Positions 11,624 to 14,982 of a stretch of DNA of 14,982 bases are shown in pieces. Both the position numbers and the translations under genes were made by a program. The notes below the pieces were generated by a model. That model ran no database searches, was not told the origin of the DNA, and saw only the letters and a list, made by a program, of their open reading frames with translations. Each line of letters opens with the position of its first letter. Positions within the stretch are counted from its first letter, which is position 1. Origin of the DNA: Parcubacteria group bacterium CG11_big_fil_rev_8_21_14_0_20_39_14 (GTDB taxonomy: Bacteria; Patescibacteriota; Minisyncoccia; Minisyncoccales; GCA-002787255); the NCBI GenBank assembly GCA_002787255.1, contig PCWD01000004.1, positions 976 through 15,957 on the forward strand, in the 5' to 3' direction.

Positions 11624-13057
11624 TTAGGTTTCTTTTCTAATTTTTACAGCAGAAGTTTTCTGCTGTTTTATTATGGGAAAAACTATAGTAAACTTGGACC
11701 CCACCCCCTCCATACTTTCAATAAAGATTTCTCCCTGCATTTTTTCGGTTAAAGCTTTTGTAATCCAAAGTCCGAGGCCCGTGCCGCTGACCTCGGCAGT
11801 TTCTTTGGTTCTTATCCTAAAGAATTTTTCAAATAGTTTTTTCTGGGCTTCGGCCGACATACCAACCCCGGTATCTTTAACAGCAATAGAATATCTGCCT
11901 TTTAGGGCATCGGCTTCCGTTATTACTTCTACCCTTCCCTTCATTGTGTATTTAATAGAATTGCCAATAATATTAATTAAAACCTGTTTTAGCCGTTCCG
12001 GGTCAGCCGATATTAGAGACGGCTCTTCTTGGTTCGGCGAGCTCACCACAGGTTTTGGCTCAAAAATTAACTGCAGCCCTTTTTCATCGGCCTTAACCTT
12101 TAATTCATCAACAACCTCCTTTATTGTTTTTTGAGGAGACATTTCTTGAAATTCAATTGAAAGCCTTCCCTGTTCAATTCTAGAAACATCTAAAATATCA
12201 TTAATTAAATCATTTAATCTTTCGGTTGAAATAATCGTTCTGGAAAGATGCTCTGTTTGGGCTTCATTAAGGGTTGGACCAATTTCCCTTTTTAAAATAT
12301 TGGCATAGCCGGAAATAGCCGCAATTGGGGTTCGGAGTTCATGGGCGGTCATTGAAAGAAACTCGTCCTTCATTCTGTCCACTTCCCGAATTTTTCTATA
12401 CAAAACCGAGTATTCAAAAAGACGGGTGTGGTTGATTATTAAAAACAAAACAAGCACAATAGAGATTGTCAAAATAACGAAAGAACGTTTGGTTGCCTGG
12501 GCCGTGTGCTCGTCAATCTTTTTTAAAGATATTGCGAGTCTCACAACTCCTATTTTTTCTCCGGAAGAATCATAAATAGTCTTAGTTACATTTCGAAATC
12601 TCGTTCCCGCATCATCAATGGTTAAAAATCCAATAGCTTCGCCCCTTGGTTCGTTCCAGGCAAGATTTTTAGCTGTTTCAAAAAGATTTTTAACCTCAAT
12701 TGGCAATTCCTCCGCCGTTTCTTTTTGAGGAAAGGAAGCAATTGTTTTAAATTGTTCTTTTTCGCGAATTTCTACCTGGACCTCGGCAATCTCTTCGGGA
12801 TTTTCTTTAACAATTCTTTCAACTTTTTCTTGAAGGATTTCCGGACTTGCTATAAAGTCAGAAGCAAAAATATCAAAAACCTTCTCGGTTATCAGGGCTG
12901 TGGTCATAAGGCTGGCGTCAACTTCCCCCTGAAATGATTTTATTGCCGATGAGGTATTAAAATAAAGCGTTAAGGGAATAAGCGCTATTAAAGCCAAAGA
13001 ATAAATAATGGTAGGATTTTTTCTAACAAAATTAAGGCCAGATTTTAAGGGATTCAT
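11624..13057 (-). CDS. Membrane-bound sensor histidine kinase
   Basis: A 477-residue kinase with membrane helices at about 17-34 and 192-208 flanking an extracytoplasmic sensor of roughly 155 residues. This is followed by a HisKA dimerisation helix with H-box FLSMTAHELRTPIAAISGY (233-251; H239 the phosphorylated histidine) and an HATPase_c domain: N-box LINIIGNSIKYT (360-371), G1 KDTGVGMS (394-401), F-box FEKFF (409-413), G2 GTGLGLWITKAL (425-436). It would autophosphorylate and pass phosphate to a response regulator, but none is encoded in the window. No HAMP domain is obvious between the second helix and HisKA. A short insert VVSSPNQEEPS (about 337-347) before the N-box is repeat-like. ATG 13057 has no Shine-Dalgarno; the 99-base gap upstream holds a 9-bp direct repeat TATATAATC (13105-13113, 13119-13127). 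The signal is unknown; the gene may share a transcript with the surface protein upstream. Confidence 0.93.
   Translation of the reverse strand: MNPLKSGLNFVRKNPTIIYSLALIALIPLTLYFNTSSAIKSFQGEVDASLMTTALITEKVFDIFASDFIASPEILQEKVERIVKENPEEIAEVQVEIREKEQFKTIASFPQKETAEELPIEVKNLFETAKNLAWNEPRGEAIGFLTIDDAGTRFRNVTKTIYDSSGEKIGVVRLAISLKKIDEHTAQATKRSFVILTISIVLVLFLIINHTRLFEYSVLYRKIREVDRMKDEFLSMTAHELRTPIAAISGYANILKREIGPTLNEAQTEHLSRTIISTERLNDLINDILDVSRIEQGRLSIEFQEMSPQKTIKEVVDELKVKADEKGLQLIFEPKPVVSSPNQEEPSLISADPERLKQVLINIIGNSIKYTMKGRVEVITEADALKGRYSIAVKDTGVGMSAEAQKKLFEKFFRIRTKETAEVSGTGLGLWITKALTEKMQGEIFIESMEGVGSKFTIVFPIIKQQKTSAVKIRKET
12030..12052. repeat. Possible REP-like insert inside the kinase gene
   Basis: The plus strand reads TGGTTCGGCGAGCTCACC then ACAGG. 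From memory this resembles the widespread TGGTTCGACAAGCTCACCAC-type repeat, which typically shows up in translations as PVVSLSNH; here the protein reads PVVSSPNQ. It sits at a variable loop of the ATPase domain, in frame. Confidence 0.4.
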
Positions 13058-13156
13058 ATTTGTCTTTTTGGCGATTTTTGCTTTTATTTTTTAGACAAGT
13101 CTTCTATATAATCTCTTTTATATAATCATAATCTTTTTTCCGGCTTCCGGATTTAT

Positions 13157-14982
13157 TTAACCCCTCTTTTTGGTTACCAGACCAATGATACTCAAAGCAA
13201 TTCCAATGAAAAGTGTTATAAAACCGAAGATTAATATGGTATAGTTTCTTGCTATGGTTTCGGCAGGAGAAATTTCCGGAACAGCAGCGAATACAGCAGC
13301 TACGGCCGTCGCTGTTTTAACAAAAGCAAAGGTTTCGGATTTTGCAACTATCTTTCCGGTATTATCATTGATTATGACATAAACCTCATGCCTTCCTTCT
13401 TCCAGAGGTTTGTCTAAAATATAAACCCAGTTTCCAAATTCATCTGTTTTGACGGTAATAATCGTTGGAAGACTATAAATATACAAGGTTATAAAGCTAT
13501 TCGGCAGGGCTTTGCCTGTAAGTTTTATGCCGGATGGCGGCGGCGCAGGAGTGGCTTCTGGGGTGGCTTTTTTCGGCGGGATTTCTTTCGCAGGGGTGGG
13601 GGTGGGTGAAATTTCTATTTTCACGGCCAGGGGCACAAGTTCAACCTTCTCCACTTTTAAAATTTCCGGTTTTGTAATTTCTTTTGCTACTTCCGGTCTC
13701 TCTTCTTCAAATTTTTTGGGGTCCTCAAAGATAATTTTAGCGGCTGGTGATGGATTTAGGGGGTCGTAGCCGTTAGTTATTTCTACTCCGTCTATATAAC
13801 CATCGCCATCAGTATCAGCCGCAAAGGGATTGGTTTTATAGGCGACAATCTCCTGATAATCAGGTATTCCGTCGCCATCGGAATCTTTGCTGATAATTTC
13901 CTCCTCCTTTTCTGCTTTAATTTTTTCTTTTTCCTCTATTTTTTCTTCCAGTTTTTTTAAGTGCTCTTTAATTTCTTTTTTTGCCTCTTCCATTTTTTCG
14001 GGTTCAACAACCTGAATTATTTTTTCAATTGTTTCGACTTTTGTTTCGGGGGTAAACTTCTCAATTATTTTTCTGACTTCTTTTTCGGCAGTTTGGGGAA
14101 CTTTTTGAATTATTTCTTGAGCTGCTTTTTCTTTCGCTTCCTTTTTTTCAGTTTCGGTTTTTTCTGCGACAATTTCCCTTTCTTCTTCAATTTGTTTTTT
14201 AGTTTTTTCCTCTTTAACAACATCTCTTTCAATTTCATTTTTCACCGTGATGTTTACCGAAAAGGAACTTAAATAACTTCCATATTGATTGGTGATTAGG
14301 GCATTCAAAATATAACTATTATTCGGGGTGGAACCTGTATCCCATTTATATTGCCAAACACCCCCTTCTTCTAAAATTGCTTTACCAATATAGGTTGGAG
14401 TGACGGCGGTTGGCAGGCGGAGATAAAATTCTACTGATTTTGCTTCTTCAACTTTCCCGGAGATTAATACGGTTTGAGAAACAGTTGCCTTATCTGGCGG
14501 AGAAATAAATTGGAACTCCGGCATTTTTACAATTATGTCAACTTTCGGATTATCGATTGAGACAGTTATGGCACCAGAACTAAATGAAGTATTGTCGGGA
14601 TAGAGGACTTCGGTAAGAATTTTGTATCCCTCATCGTTTGAAAATACGGCTGTGTCCAGTTCGTATTTGCAAATGCTTTCAATGGGCGCTATGTTTGAAG
14701 GTTCGCCGCAGGTTGCTTCAAATGTTTTTTCGGTTGAACCTGGGGCAGGCGGAGTCAGTTTGAATTTTGCCGACTTTGCTTTACCAATTGCTTTTCCCTC
14801 AATAATAATTTTGTCTTTAAGTGTGTTTCCCTGTTTTGGCGAGACGAAATTAAATCCCTTTTCAATTTCCGGTGTCGGAGTCGGAGTGGGTGTAGGCGTT
14901 GGTGTAGGCGTTGGTGTAGGCGTTGGTGTTGGTGTTGGCGTTGGAGTTGGAGTGGGAGTTGGAGTGGGAGTTGGAGTGGGAG
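13157..14982 (-). CDS. Surface protein with Pro-Thr stalk, Ig-like domains, coiled coil, TSP3 repeats and C-terminal membrane anchor (partial)
   Basis: The frame is open through the right edge, so only the C-terminal 607 residues are visible. An ATG at 14524 is internal: homology-like sequence continues upstream without a stop, and no start codon occurs in frame to the edge. In order: a Thr-Pro repeat (14982-14870); an Ig-like domain beginning FNFVSPKQGNTLKDKIIIEG; a second beginning FQFISPPDKATVSQTVLISG; a Lys/Glu-rich coiled coil (about 14236-13889); two TSP3-type calcium-binding motifs DSDGDGIPDYQE and DTDGDGYIDGVE (about 13885-13757); a second short PTPTP linker; a third Ig-like domain (about 13531-13319); and a terminal helix YTILIFGFITLFIGIALSII with KKRG facing the cytoplasm. 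It is presumably an extracellular stalk or adhesin. The kinase gene follows 99 bases downstream. Confidence 0.85.
   Translation of the reverse strand, partial: PTPTPTPTPTPTPTPTPTPTPTPTPTPTPTPTPTPTPEIEKGFNFVSPKQGNTLKDKIIIEGKAIGKAKSAKFKLTPPAPGSTEKTFEATCGEPSNIAPIESICKYELDTAVFSNDEGYKILTEVLYPDNTSFSSGAITVSIDNPKVDIIVKMPEFQFISPPDKATVSQTVLISGKVEEAKSVEFYLRLPTAVTPTYIGKAILEEGGVWQYKWDTGSTPNNSYILNALITNQYGSYLSSFSVNITVKNEIERDVVKEEKTKKQIEEEREIVAEKTETEKKEAKEKAAQEIIQKVPQTAEKEVRKIIEKFTPETKVETIEKIIQVVEPEKMEEAKKEIKEHLKKLEEKIEEKEKIKAEKEEEIISKDSDGDGIPDYQEIVAYKTNPFAADTDGDGYIDGVEITNGYDPLNPSPAAKIIFEDPKKFEEERPEVAKEITKPEILKVEKVELVPLAVKIEISPTPTPAKEIPPKKATPEATPAPPPSGIKLTGKALPNSFITLYIYSLPTIITVKTDEFGNWVYILDKPLEEGRHEVYVIINDNTGKIVAKSETFAFVKTATAVAAVFAAVPEISPAETIARNYTILIFGFITLFIGIALSIIGLVTKKRG
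14870..14982. repeat. Thr-Pro coding tandem repeat
   Basis: Six-base periodicity with 12-bp higher-order units (GGTGTAGGCGTT and GGAGTGGGAGTT on the plus strand) encodes about 19 Thr-Pro pairs on the minus strand and runs off the window. Three sub-blocks with different codon patterns suggest successive local expansions. Confidence 0.85.

Noticed and set aside
11673..12134. A 153-codon plus-strand frame over the kinase ATPase domain
   Set aside because: It is the antisense of strongly conserved kinase motifs, with no start signal.
13961..14272. A Phe-rich plus-strand frame opposite the surface-protein coiled coil
   Set aside because: It is the antisense of Lys/Glu codons (AAA/GAA give TTT/TTC); the minus-strand frame has clear domains.
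14870..14982. CRISPR or satellite array at the right edge
   Set aside because: The 6/12-bp periodicity has no spacers and encodes a Thr-Pro stalk in frame with the surface protein.
1..14982. A mobile-element or defence island with transposase, integrase or CRISPR genes
   Set aside because: All recognisable genes are housekeeping, envelope or signalling genes, and no tRNA gene or attachment site was seen; only small non-coding repeats suggest mobility.

Overview
The window looks like chromosomal DNA of a Patescibacteria/CPR bacterium, probably Parcubacteria-like. This is an inference from AT-rich DNA, an alanyl-tRNA synthetase that ends after its editing domain, few Shine-Dalgarno sequences, promoters lying almost on the start codon, an FtsA-like and a divergent FtsQ-like division protein, a membrane-anchored winged-helix protein, and a Pro-Thr/TSP3 surface protein. 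TGA serves as a normal stop (FtsA-like and winged-helix genes), so the Gracilibacteria code is excluded.

Layout. 1-487: C-terminal part of a COG2187-type kinase-like protein (+) whose visible N-terminal side is repeat-derived, then a strong terminator (502-542). 545-743: a 199-bp element of nested inverted repeats. 767-about 1033: a membrane-protein start (+) that meets, head to tail, a Lon gene (-, 943-2937). Lon keeps its N domain and AAA+ module but loses the whole protease domain; both genes break at the same place. 3380-4225: coiled-coil protein. 4333-4458: a duplicated alaS 5' end fused to a palindromic repeat, overlapping the real alaS (4455-6257) by ATGA. 6335-7579: FtsA/PilM-type ATPase with its own promoter and terminator. 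7580-8158: a non-coding stretch packed with palindromic elements. 8159-8482: membrane-anchored winged-helix protein. 8578-11439: rdgB, serS and an ftsQ-like gene. 11440-11623: a GC-rich repeat cluster between convergent genes. 11624-13057 (-): sensor histidine kinase. 13157-14982 (-): C-terminal 607 residues of a membrane-anchored surface protein, open at the right edge.

How the genes relate. The two tRNA synthetases, the nucleotide-pool cleaner and the two division proteins are housekeeping genes in one rightward block. The kinase and surface protein form a leftward envelope/sensing pair. No phage, transposase, CRISPR or defence locus was seen.

The most unusual feature is a set of small palindromic repeats: a CCCCGTTAGAAA family, a GTCCCGC/GCGGGAC family, an ATCAGCGTAAATC family and a GGTTCGGCGAGCTCACC type. 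They lie between genes and, apparently in frame, inside genes (the COG2187 protein, the FtsQ-like protein, probably the kinase, and the duplicated alaS start). This resembles the palindromic elements of Rickettsia that insert into proteins. The family links are seen in the sequence; their mobility is inferred.
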